Assembly (NCBI GenBank): GCA_001839685.1
Contig: MLAK01001171.1
Location: 12,775 to 76,774, forward strand
From: Tritrichomonas foetus
Taxonomy: Eukaryota; Parabasalia; Tritrichomonadida; Tritrichomonadidae
Direction: 5' to 3'
DNA: 64,000 bases
Below are positions 56,101 through 64,000 of this stretch, one piece after another. The position numbers were made by a program, and so were the translations under genes. Within the stretch, counting starts at the first letter, position 1, and each line of letters opens with the position of its first letter. Under the pieces are notes generated by a model that saw only the letters and a list, made by a program, of their open reading frames with translations, was not told where the DNA came from and did not search any database.

Positions 56101-59100
56101 ACGATGGCAAGAAATTATATGAAATGGCAATAAAGTCTCTAAGAACAAATTCACAAAATACTTTGTTTTTCACAGAAATATTTTCGAATTACCTTCCAGA
56201 ATTTTCATCTTCAAAAGGTAATGCTCAGATAGAACTTTGCATGAAATTAATGAAAGAAAATCCATCATTAGGTATTGCTACTGCTTTAAAAGAACAAATT
56301 AAGAAACAAGGTGGAAATAATTGTGATAATATTGTCAATGAAATTGTATCAATGATAGAAATTTGTAATAATTCATCAATTTTGACAGAATTGTTGAGTA
56401 TTATTTCCTTAATTAATAACAGCAGCAGTAAAAATGATCAAACTAATGTTGATATTTCACTCTTTATTCATAAAATTTCGAATTTCACAATCGATACTTG
56501 GAGTTTTGAACAAGAAAAAAGCGAAATTGGTCAACCTTCTTATCGTGGTTTAAGAAATTTAGCAGCAACATGTTATATGAATGCGGCATTACAGCAATTA
56601 TATCATATCCCCGCTTTTAGATATTTACTGTCCAAAGTTTCCAATCCAAAACCATTTGTTCAATCATTACAACAACTTGTGAATGAAATGACTTACTCTA
56701 AATCCAAATTCTGTGATCCAGAAATTTTCTTTAATATGTGGGCTTCATTGCATTGTGGGCTTTTTATGCCAAATCAGCAGGAAGATGTTCAAGAATTCCT
56801 TCAATTTTTCATTGATGATCTTCCTGAAGAAATAAAATCACTTTTTGAAGGCATAATGTTAAGTACAACCATTGGAGAAACTCACGATTTCAAGAAAGAA
56901 GAAGAAGAAAAATTCACTTCCTTACCAGTACCAATAAATAAAAATAATATGACTGAGTCATTAAATGAGTTCTTTCAAGATCAATTGATGTTTGGTGATA
57001 ATAAATACCAATTACCAGATGGGAGTAAAATTAATGTAATTCTCTCACAAAAAATCAAAACCGCACCAAGTGTTTTAATTATCCAATTAAAAAGATTTCA
57101 TTATGATATGAGAACATACGCACGAATTAAAATTAATAAAAAATTTGAATTTCTCCAAAAACTATCATTAAATCACTTAATGGTGAATCAAGATAGTGAT
57201 GAAAATTACACATTGCATGGAGTTGTAGTCCATCGTGGAGAAGGTTCACATGGACATTATACTTCATTGGTTTTAATTGATGATGAATGGATTAAATTTG
57301 ACGATATTGATGTTCATAAAGTTGATCAAAAAACGTTCGAAACTGAAGCATTTGGTAGTGATACAGAAATTAATGGACCTTTTGGTTTAGAGCCAAATAA
57401 TATGAATGGTTATATTTTATTTTATGTTAAAGATAATGCAACCATTGATAATATTCCAATCTGTTCGAAATTCGAAGAAATAATTCCAGAGGATATAAAA
57501 ATAGCAATTGAAAATAATAATCGAAATTATTTATTTAAACAATGTGTCTTTATGGAGCAAACATTAATGTTTATGCTGGAATCAGCAAATAATGATGATT
57601 TACGTGATTACTTCTTTAATGTCTTCTGTCACTCAAAATTAGGAGATTTAGCTATGTTAATTACAGATAGAATAAATGAAATTTGTCAGCCAAATGAATT
57701 GATTGGATGGATGCAAGACAACTTTAAAGAAAAAGTAATTAAAGTTTATTTAAACTGCACTACACAAGAAATAATTAAAGCCACAACAAATCTTATTATT
57801 AATTGTATAAATAAATTACCTTCTGAAGTAAGTGGACCATTTATTGGTTTATTTTTAAATGAACTTCAAATAAATATTCCACGATGGAGACAAATAGATT
57901 CAATTGGAAATCTTTTGGTTGAATATTTAAACACCAAACCAGAAAATGTAATTTTTGGACAAACAAATGGCTGGACAGAAATCATCTTATGCTTGATTTA
58001 TGAAATTTACACAAATAAACGATCTGAAAATGCTCTCAAAAACATAGATATTCCCCAAATCTTTGAAGTTGCCAAAATATTAGCATCAGAATTCAATAGT
58101 GACATTTATCAACATTTACTTGAAATTAAATCATTTGTAAGCAAATCTCCATCAACTTATTCAATATATAAATCATTACTTATTAAATGCACAATTGAAG
58201 GCATTTTTGATATTGAAAACATGACTAAAATTTTACCAGATGAATTAACTCGACCCAAACAAATGGAGATTTATCTTTCTCGAATAAATTCTCCAGATAA
58301 ATTCCCTAAAATTATTAAAACTGTTGAAAATGATAAAAGATATCGTCGCTGTGATATAATTAAGTACTTTACTCAAAATATTCACATGTTTCATGAACCA
58401 CTGTTGAAAAATTCTGATTATTTGATTGATTCTTTACTTATTCCAGAAAAATCTACATTAAATGATGATTCAGTAATCTTAATAATGAAATTATTTAATA
58501 ATAATCATTATGCTCAATTGAATGAACAAAAAGAATTTTTGAATAAAATGATAAAAGTCATTCCACAACTTAATAATCGAAAAGCAAATAGTTTATCACC
58601 ATTCTTTCAAGTTTTGCTTCATTTTATGCAAACCACAAATTTTCCAAAGAATTCAAAAATTGACGGACTTGATAAAGTTAAGACAAACTCTCCTTATTTG
58701 TTAGCATTAAGTGCTTATTCCGATCCAAGTAACATTCCATCCTTATTTGAAAATAAATTCAAAAATTGTACATCTTTAATGAATATAAAACTAAGATTAC
58801 AAGAATTTATACCTGTGTTAGATACTGTTCCTGATAACATTTTTATTCAATTACTTTCAATGAAAAATATATGGATGATAATTTGTTCTCAATTTGGAAC
58901 CGGCTATTCACAGAGTGATTTTCAACATTTAGAAGAAGTTGTTCAAATTTGTATTAGAAGGAAATCTAAAGAATCTGATGATTTAACATTCAATATTATT
59001 ACTGATTATGGAAAAGGAAGAGAAAAGCCAATACAATTATTTGCTAAATTCCTTCCAAATATTATTGATTCACTTAATTTCGAAAAACTTGATATTTTAC

Positions 59101-59921
59101 TGAAAATTTTATCAGACACACTTTCAAAAGGTGGAACTTCTAAAATGACAGTCGATTTGATAAATATTTACTGCCAAAATATTATATATTTCTTGAACAA
59201 TCATAAAAATGAAAATGTGATTAATAAATTGACTTTTTCTTTTGCTGAAGCTGCCAAATATGCCTCAAAAACAAAGGACAATAGTACTTCTTTATTATTG
59301 ATTCAACTCGTTGGAATTATTTCCTCATTTAATGAAGATTATCGTAACAATGTTTTATATTACACAAAAACTCAATTCGAACAGTTAGTTAGCTTAAAAA
59401 CATTAATAGATCCATATATAATTGCTGCATTACATGTTGAATGTTTGTTTAGAGGAAAATTAGATAAAACTGTTATTTCACAAATCATTGAAGTTGATAA
59501 AAAAGCTTTGAGGTCGAATAAAAATGTGAAAAAAGAAGTATACTATAGCCTATTAAATCATTTGATGAATGAGTATCCAAAACCATGGTCTGCTTTAGTT
59601 GCAAAAGAAACATTTTTAGGTGCAAGATATGAAAAAACAGAAGAAAAAAATTTCTTTTTGAATTCTTTACCCAAGCTTCAAAATGCTGATTTGGAAGATT
59701 TTATAAAACAGTGTGCTGATGCTTTCGTTTGTGTAAAAGAAATTTCTTCACACAGCCAAATTGATGCTGCCTTACAACTTGAAAAAATAGCGTTAATTAT
59801 TTCTCTTTTCCCTGAACAAAAAGAAAAAATATTATCTATGTTTCAAATTGATAAAAATTGGGCTTCGCAAAGTGATAGACATAGAAAAGCATTGGAATCA
59901 ATTTTTGGACAAGTTATTTAA
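53175..59921 (+). CDS. Giant ubiquitin-specific protease (USP9X/24/34-type)
   Basis: A 2,248-residue cysteine protease that removes ubiquitin from substrates. Catalytic USP domain at about 1125-1430: Cys box GLRNLAATCYMNAALQQLYH with nucleophile Cys1133, a QEDVQEFLQFFID block, ITVLIIQLKRFHYD-like VLIIQLKRFHYDMRT, His box HRGEGSHGHYTSLV with His1361, and WIKFDD with Asp1376. All catalytic positions are present, so the enzyme should be active. It lies inside long helical-solenoid sequence (1-1120 and 1440-2248), the arrangement of very large USPs such as USP9X, USP24 and USP34. The usual zinc-binding CxxC pairs of the fingers subdomain are absent, as in some family members. AT-rich codon use throughout. 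Substrates unknown. Confidence 0.92.
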   Translation: MNSDFDDWRTIFLASMELSQPFQEQMDKCTIYIDQIINFNVLLPPNTNSTESFLNDTLIPIIPQILNFNITQTHKNKIDTIINFVKKLLVLIPWSFVNDRIEIFLQLSNITHTNNRLYKSIQQVNPKFDAVDQIYEFFISHEFFTMMLIRVNSEIPITLEHFEFFLTNFDRMKYKINEIMRSSLMFSIFDCFQDFVFNNIMEFNNFKNIDHRTIMKVFSLIISVSSVFDDETPNESIATICECGFNATQIQNLESQLFGTSIFNCLVNGPDKSVDIFINNIKSRNFVSDFISRDLHPDVISNFVPVLVKLADFNCISIKEVENIWGIAKNAHNIEKEKMYSLVLDLLQKFTIDEVTMFFVNVNDDSKEYIKLSIDFLTKKSLQQEFVTLMMTNIIEKSSNMHVSIDVFKPMYEIGNTPSLKRELINVCINKITKEYDPFIADLLSDIATVCASTLRTDFNSPDLYDKLCNYLLNQKLDHSNLQHIETENQYDSLYPLIAKLARPYDKKLNVSVLESLIANSFNYSHFWNFLCELIKLLGLNAFDNQSLQLLIKFIEKEEILPENNKFADFFRDFFFLINIEEKKIIPTATKGKCKGPKNIFPINFKIIHLPLKFENKLVKMILTPENESLSEKYRKIVTDFYTKLETKMSIVDIFYELLEKSENDKQLIRALSLIYNFCRQNDNEGLIKYISHSFVPSQMKFVKANPINVELPNNTRKQIKVENKAPAQSILILISPYLPHPYSKYFLTINNKDVTQLAIDYQNGFKINGTVYVQNRPPNSKYFSDNPSENLKTLKFTERLLHYYQEERSDALYKFIWEILLYLPSDEQCIELSTEPESFLSKLANSNNKYESRYLLQILLWRLQSPEYKNKYATPLLPVLTELVNNDNLTAFSADEIVRILNLYPIPEFVVPAFKILANNEIKEDTKYLAIDIILSFKFNIQTHILENIELIRNAILIMSPKNWNVFKNIIFNVNDGKKLYEMAIKSLRTNSQNTLFFTEIFSNYLPEFSSSKGNAQIELCMKLMKENPSLGIATALKEQIKKQGGNNCDNIVNEIVSMIEICNNSSILTELLSIISLINNSSSKNDQTNVDISLFIHKISNFTIDTWSFEQEKSEIGQPSYRGLRNLAATCYMNAALQQLYHIPAFRYLLSKVSNPKPFVQSLQQLVNEMTYSKSKFCDPEIFFNMWASLHCGLFMPNQQEDVQEFLQFFIDDLPEEIKSLFEGIMLSTTIGETHDFKKEEEEKFTSLPVPINKNNMTESLNEFFQDQLMFGDNKYQLPDGSKINVILSQKIKTAPSVLIIQLKRFHYDMRTYARIKINKKFEFLQKLSLNHLMVNQDSDENYTLHGVVVHRGEGSHGHYTSLVLIDDEWIKFDDIDVHKVDQKTFETEAFGSDTEINGPFGLEPNNMNGYILFYVKDNATIDNIPICSKFEEIIPEDIKIAIENNNRNYLFKQCVFMEQTLMFMLESANNDDLRDYFFNVFCHSKLGDLAMLITDRINEICQPNELIGWMQDNFKEKVIKVYLNCTTQEIIKATTNLIINCINKLPSEVSGPFIGLFLNELQINIPRWRQIDSIGNLLVEYLNTKPENVIFGQTNGWTEIILCLIYEIYTNKRSENALKNIDIPQIFEVAKILASEFNSDIYQHLLEIKSFVSKSPSTYSIYKSLLIKCTIEGIFDIENMTKILPDELTRPKQMEIYLSRINSPDKFPKIIKTVENDKRYRRCDIIKYFTQNIHMFHEPLLKNSDYLIDSLLIPEKSTLNDDSVILIMKLFNNNHYAQLNEQKEFLNKMIKVIPQLNNRKANSLSPFFQVLLHFMQTTNFPKNSKIDGLDKVKTNSPYLLALSAYSDPSNIPSLFENKFKNCTSLMNIKLRLQEFIPVLDTVPDNIFIQLLSMKNIWMIICSQFGTGYSQSDFQHLEEVVQICIRRKSKESDDLTFNIITDYGKGREKPIQLFAKFLPNIIDSLNFEKLDILLKILSDTLSKGGTSKMTVDLINIYCQNIIYFLNNHKNENVINKLTFSFAEAAKYASKTKDNSTSLLLIQLVGIISSFNEDYRNNVLYYTKTQFEQLVSLKTLIDPYIIAALHVECLFRGKLDKTVISQIIEVDKKALRSNKNVKKEVYYSLLNHLMNEYPKPWSALVAKETFLGARYEKTEEKNFFLNSLPKLQNADLEDFIKQCADAFVCVKEISSHSQIDAALQLEKIALIISLFPEQKEKILSMFQIDKNWASQSDRHRKALESIFGQVI

Positions 59922-60301
59922 TTGTTTCTATTCGAATAAATATTTGATCGAACAGTTTTATTTGAATTTTTTTCTTATTTTTCATCATAAATGTTTATTA
60001 TGCTTCTTAAATGATATCAGATGATAAAAACCATTATTCCATCAGGATCTTTTGATAAATAACGAATTCATATGACCAAATAGAAATAGAAAGTGATAAT
60101 AAATCAACAACTTTTTGATAGAATATCAATCATTTTTCGCGATAATAGTATTCAAAACCACGAAAATCAAACACTCAACTCTTTCAATTTTGAGACTTCT
60201 ATTGAATATATATAAGAAATTTTCATAAATCACAAGGATAGAATTTTGATTAAAATTCAGAAGTTGTGAAGTGAAAATTTTATTCAATAAAATCTGTTTC
60301 A
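59922..60301. other. Spacer between USP and TAPT1-like genes
   Basis: 380 AT-rich bases; AATAAATATTT follows the USP stop closely. No gene recognised. The following frame has an ATG at 60302 and another at 60338. Confidence 0.45.
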
Positions 60302-61480
60302 ATGATTTATTCACAAAAAAATAAAAAAAAGATTGGAATGAATACATTTTGTCCATTCCATGATGACGACAAAGAAACCGAAATTAAAGCGACTAAATCA
60401 CTTTCTTACATTATTCCAATGACTCTCGCCGAATTTCACGTCGAACGTTCACTTCTTGTTTATCTAACGATGATTTCTCGAAATCTCCTTTTCTTGCCAT
60501 TTCAATTTCTCGGAGGCATTGGAAATTCACAGCAATTCAAATACTGCTTCTCAATTATTGTTTGTACTGCCCTCACATTCGCCATTCCATATTCGCTTGG
60601 ATTTTCATTGAACAGCGGTTTGACGATGCTCAGAAAGCAAAGCTACTATAAGCTCTGGGCCATGTACACATTATTTTTCATCGTTCTTCGTCACCTCATC
60701 AAAATCCATCGGCATACCCACAAAATCATCCGAGGGGCAATTCGCCAAAACAGATTCCTGCTTATTCCGATTCTGCTTCACACTCTGTCAAATTTGATGA
60801 TTTTCGGAACATACAATATTTACATTGGCACGTATTTGGCCGGCCAGTACGGTAAAACAGGGCTCTTCATTTCGGCTTGCCTTCACATCCAAGCGGTTAT
60901 TGCCAAGAAGTATCTTCCAAAAATCCTCGAAATCCCTCCCCAATTCAACGAGCCAACCAACAGAATGGTTTTGATCTTTTCCATCGCGCACCACCTGGCA
61001 ACAGGCAAAAGAGGACCAGTCATTACGCTTCTTGCTTTCGAATATGGGTTTGCTTTCGCGAGGTTCTTTTTGACGTCATTAACTGAGGATGCTGGAAAGG
61101 TCTACAAAACACTGAAAGATGGCGCAAACTATGCTTTCTATCAGTTCGTTCACAATGATGCGACATTCGACGAATCTTTAATCGCGAATGTGCCAATTGA
61201 AGTCTTCACTGTAATAACACTTTTCTTATTCACTCAAGGAACAAATAGATATAAAATGATTATTGCTGGAGTTGTGGCCGCTTTTGCTGTCATTGGAACT
61301 GGAATCGTGACATTATTTGCGCCAAGTGAAAGACCAGTCATTAAAGTTGCCAAAAAAGAGAAAAAGGATAAAGCTGAAAAACCAGAAGATCAGCCAGCCA
61401 CTGAAAAAGCAGATACAAAAGAGGAAAAAGTAGAAAAAGATGAAAAAGATGAAAATACTGAAAAGAAGAAATCTGATTGA
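60302..61480 (+). CDS. Multi-pass membrane protein, TAPT1/Emp65-like
   Basis: A 392-residue protein; ATG 60302 is used, but the second ATG at 60338 (MNTFCPF) may be the real start. About six hydrophobic helices lie between residues 55 and 355. The order parallels the TAPT1 family: LAEFHVERSLLVYL near the start, LRKQSYYKLWAMYTLFFIVLRHLI (compare LIRGQSVIKLYIIYNMLEVADRL), LIPILLHTLSNLMIFGTYNIYIG, FISACLHIQAVIAKKYL, and YGFAFARFFLTSLTEDAGKVYKTLKDG. TAPT1/Emp65 are ER or ciliary-base membrane proteins. The C-terminal 45 residues are almost only Lys, Glu, Asp and Ala, cytosolic and disordered. Codon use is more GC-rich than that of the USP gene. The family assignment is tentative; an unrelated multi-pass protein is possible. 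Confidence 0.5.
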   Translation: MIYSQKNKKKIGMNTFCPFHDDDKETEIKATKSLSYIIPMTLAEFHVERSLLVYLTMISRNLLFLPFQFLGGIGNSQQFKYCFSIIVCTALTFAIPYSLGFSLNSGLTMLRKQSYYKLWAMYTLFFIVLRHLIKIHRHTHKIIRGAIRQNRFLLIPILLHTLSNLMIFGTYNIYIGTYLAGQYGKTGLFISACLHIQAVIAKKYLPKILEIPPQFNEPTNRMVLIFSIAHHLATGKRGPVITLLAFEYGFAFARFFLTSLTEDAGKVYKTLKDGANYAFYQFVHNDATFDESLIANVPIEVFTVITLFLFTQGTNRYKMIIAGVVAAFAVIGTGIVTLFAPSERPVIKVAKKEKKDKAEKPEDQPATEKADTKEEKVEKDEKDENTEKKKSD

Positions 61481-62124
61481 AAGGAAGGAATGAAAATTAA
61501 TTAATTAAATTTCTTGAATATTTTTCAATGTCATTTATTTCTTTGTGAATTTTTTATTAATTAATTTTGATGTGACTTTATTTCATTTTGATATTTGTTT
61601 AAATTCACTTTGTCAAATGACTTTCATACATTTGATAGTGAATAACTATGAACATATTTTTGAAAAACTCTAAGTTATGAATATTCATTAATAACATTAT
61701 AATTATATTGAATAATATGTTGATTAAAGAATCGACGATTTCGCAATGATATGATTCAAATAAAGCATCCAAAGGAATGATTTTAATGAGTCATGATATC
61801 ATTAAATGCATTAAATCACAATGAATTTGGGTAATATACATTTTACTAATAATTGCTTGTCTATCTAATTTCTAGAAATAGCGAGCTAATGTTTACACAA
61901 AAGAAAAAATGACAATCTAGAATTATTGTCGAATCATATTTTCATTTTTTATAGACCAATAAGTTTTTATCATAGCTTTATACATAAGACTCCAGGTTAT
62001 GAGAGTTAAAAAAGAAGTTTGCAAAAACATTAATGTGCAAATATTCATATTTATTATCTAAATTTAGAACTATAAACATAAGCATGACACTTTTATCAAA
62101 GTTTTCAAACAAAAATATAAAAAA
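61481..62124. other. Convergent spacer
   Basis: 644 AT-rich bases between convergent 3' ends. No RNA gene, repeat or coding frame recognised. Confidence 0.5.
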
Positions 62125-62481
62125 TTAACTTTTCAAATTAATATGGAAGTTTTTGATGCAAAATTCTTCATCTTTTGTTTCAGAAGTTGGATTTGATTTA
62201 ATAATTTCTGCATTGATGTCTAGTCCAATTTTCTGAACAAGGTTTTTTAATTCTGATTCAAGGTCGTAATACTTTTGGAGCCTCCTTTGCAGAATATACT
62301 GCTCTTTTAAAAGAGAGTTCTTCTCTTCAATAAGGAGCTCTCGATACCTTTCACAATTAATCTTGATCTTTTTAATCTGGGCAATGTTTGAATTTTTTGA
62401 ATGCAATCGAAAATTTTGATTTTCGATTTGGGGTAATTTTGTTTCATCTTCGGAAGAAAGCTCAAGATCTTCTGCTTTCAT
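62125..62481 (-). CDS. Unknown 118-residue coiled-coil protein
   Basis: Not recognised. The first ATG of the frame is at 62481 (upstream open codons begin with TTG 62511), giving 118 residues. The N-terminus is acidic (MKAEDLELSSEDETKLP); residues about 38-90 form a strong coiled coil (IKKIKINCERYRELLIEEKNSLLKEQYILQRRLQKYYDLESELKNLVQKIG). No signal or membrane segment. Composition is protein-like, but the gene is short and AT-rich, so some doubt remains. Such small coiled-coil proteins are often complex subunits; no partner can be named. Confidence 0.55.
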   Translation of the reverse strand: MKAEDLELSSEDETKLPQIENQNFRLHSKNSNIAQIKKIKINCERYRELLIEEKNSLLKEQYILQRRLQKYYDLESELKNLVQKIGLDINAEIIKSNPTSETKDEEFCIKNFHINLKS

Positions 62482-62963
62482 TGCAATTGTCACTAATTTA
62501 TTTCTTCTCAATTTTTTTAAATGTGGTCTAATTTTTATTCAATTTTGATATTAGATATCACTTCATTCAAGTTGAGTTTTGAAATTATTGGCTTGGAAGA
62601 ATTCCTTAAAGAATTTGAAATTTAACGATATTTACAAAGGAAGATGATTTCATTTTTTTCGTGTTATGAATCACGCATTTCAAAAGAAATTTCAGACATT
62701 TTTCAATTCTTTGGAAAAATTCCCCTTTTAAATAGTTTTTCGATTGATGAATGCTTCCTTCGCATTAATGAAAAAAGATAATTGAAATCTGTGAAACCTA
62801 TTGAAGCAAATCAGAACAGCACTTAGTGCTTAATCATCGAAATGAGTAAAAAAACAAACAATTTTTTTTATTAATCTATTATTTACAAAACATTAATAAA
62901 ATGAATAGTTATCTTTTTTCACTCATTCGCAATTTAACAAATCACGAGAAAAAACCATGGATA
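62482..62963. other. Spacer between two minus-strand genes
   Basis: 482 AT-rich bases; nothing recognised. Confidence 0.45.
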
Positions 62964-64000
62964 TTAAAACTTTTGTGGAAGTCTTTTCGTTCCACTAATA
63001 AAGTCAAACGGCTTTGATCTTAAATCATCAATTGAATATGGTTGTGCTTCTCTTGTTGCGACTCTTCTAATCTTTGGTTTTGGCTTTGCTGGTTTTTGAG
63101 GTGAAGTATGTTGCATATTCAATAATTTCTTCGCTTCTGCATTTTCGGGATCAATTTTAAGTGCCATAAACAAATCTTCGAGTGATTCTTCGAACTGGTT
63201 CAATGTAACTCTAACTTTTGCTCTCACAATGAAGAAGTCAGGAAAGTCTTGAGATGCTTCAATTGCTTTATTTAATTCAAACAAAGCTGCTTTATTATTT
63301 GCGCGTTTTAGCGCAGCACGAGCAATTGAATAATGTGTAATTGCTACTCTTTGTGCAATACTCTCACCTGTTAAACCGCATTTCATAGCTCGATGATAGT
63401 TAGCCATAGCTGTCTCGTAATCATTTAAAGCACGATAACAATCGCCTTTATTCACAAAAAAGTTTGGATCATCTGAAGATTCGCGCATTGCTGCATCAAA
63501 CCAAGCAATTGCCTCTTGTGGATGACCATTCATGAAAGTACCAATCCCCATATCATTATAGGTGAGAGCTAGCTGACGCTGTGCTTCAACATTTGGATTG
63601 TGCTCAAGAATATCGATCAGTTCTCTCTCTGCTTCAGCCAAATTTCCAGCGCTTCTCATAATCATTGCTTTATGGACACGAATTGGAACTAAATCTGGAC
63701 GGATTTCAAGTAAACTATTAATTTCAAGAAGTGCTGCCTCTCTTCTATCATTCATTAACATTTCATCAATTGTTGACATTTTTTTGTCAACAAAAATTTT
63801 AATTTTGTCAAGAACTTTTAGAGCAATAGAATTTTGTGGATCAACCGCCAACGCGTCATTTGCTTGCTTATATGCTTCCGCTAATTTATCAAAGTGTAAA
63901 GAAAGGTTTGCTAAAAGCGCATCGATATATGGATGATGCATTGTTTTTTTGGCTTCGAGAAGACTTCCAACGGCATCGGGATATTGGCCAAGTGCTATAT
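62964..64000 (-). CDS. TPR-repeat protein, C-terminal 345 residues, cut by right edge
   Basis: The frame is open from the stop at 62964 to the right edge; the ATG at 63941 is internal, because upstream codons continue a TPR helix (ALGQYPDAVGSLLEAKKT). Visible tetratricopeptide units include that one, YIDALLANLSLHFDKLAEAYKQANDALAVDPQ, VHKAMIMRSAGNLAEAERELIDILEHNP, GIGTFMNGHPQEAIAWFDAAMRES, FFVNKGDCYRALNDYETAMANYHRAMKCG and FIVRAKVRVTLNQFEESLEDLFMALKIDPE. TPRs make protein-binding superhelices. The C-terminus (about 55 residues) is basic (KPAKPKPKIRRVATR) and unstructured. The N-terminal part lies outside the window, so the family cannot be fixed; TTC16-like ciliary or other cytosolic TPR proteins are candidates. 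Confidence 0.8.
   Translation of the reverse strand, partial: IALGQYPDAVGSLLEAKKTMHHPYIDALLANLSLHFDKLAEAYKQANDALAVDPQNSIALKVLDKIKIFVDKKMSTIDEMLMNDRREAALLEINSLLEIRPDLVPIRVHKAMIMRSAGNLAEAERELIDILEHNPNVEAQRQLALTYNDMGIGTFMNGHPQEAIAWFDAAMRESSDDPNFFVNKGDCYRALNDYETAMANYHRAMKCGLTGESIAQRVAITHYSIARAALKRANNKAALFELNKAIEASQDFPDFFIVRAKVRVTLNQFEESLEDLFMALKIDPENAEAKKLLNMQHTSPQKPAKPKPKIRRVATREAQPYSIDDLRSKPFDFISGTKRLPQKF

Noticed and set aside
1..64000. Spliceosomal introns
   Set aside because: No GTATGT ... ACTAACACACAG-type trichomonad intron was noticed and the main genes read through without interruption; a systematic pattern search was not possible.

Overview
This window reads as nuclear DNA of an AT-rich, gene-dense protist with uninterrupted genes, most likely a parabasalid (trichomonad such as Tritrichomonas or Trichomonas). 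This is inferred from very long open frames (up to 2,248 codons) with no visible introns, mostly short AT-rich spacers, TCATT initiator-like motifs just upstream of several ATGs, a multi-pass PAS-adenylyl cyclase, a BTB-like/Sel1-repeat protein and eukaryotic core proteins in divergent form. There are no operons, Shine-Dalgarno sites, rRNA, recognisable tRNA or CRISPR arrays. Several long frames open with non-ATG codons, so starts below were moved to the first plausible ATG.

Layout. 1-1.5 kb: 5' part of a DDE transposon transposase gene running off the left edge, with a candidate element end at 1384-1490. 3.2-9.5 kb: small unknown protein, Rab4/14-like GTPase, exportin-1 (CRM1) and a short SAS-6 N-domain protein. 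10-14.4 kb: small coiled-coil protein, a spacer with a 27-A run and possible dead coding sequence, membrane RING E3, FOP-like centriolar protein. 14.9-24.1 kb: CNOT11, ASCC3/Slh1-type double helicase with a long Q/N/K-rich tail, a 19-bp minisatellite, CYRI (Rac1/Scar-WAVE regulator). 24.8-37.2 kb: a 1,258-residue protein built on an unrecognised 65-residue repeat, a BTB-like/Sel1 scaffold, and a class III adenylyl cyclase. 39-43.4 kb: doublecortin-like P-loop NTPase, BAR-like coiled-coil protein, THOC7-like protein. 43.8-53 kb: spastizin-like giant protein, second 19-bp minisatellite, BRO1-domain protein, acidic coiled-coil protein. 53-64 kb: giant USP deubiquitinase, TAPT1-like membrane protein, small coiled-coil protein and a TPR protein cut by the right edge.

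Functionally the genes are housekeeping and cytoskeletal: RNA export and turnover and ribosome quality control (XPO1, THOC7-like, CNOT11, ASCC3), basal body/centriole (SAS-6 domain, FOP-like), membrane traffic (Rab, BRO1, spastizin-like, TAPT1-like), actin signalling (CYRI) and cAMP signalling. The most novel item is the 65-residue repeat protein at 24.8-28.6 kb, whose repeats occur in a higher-order three-unit pattern. All identifications come from reading motifs and remembered family patterns; no database search was run.
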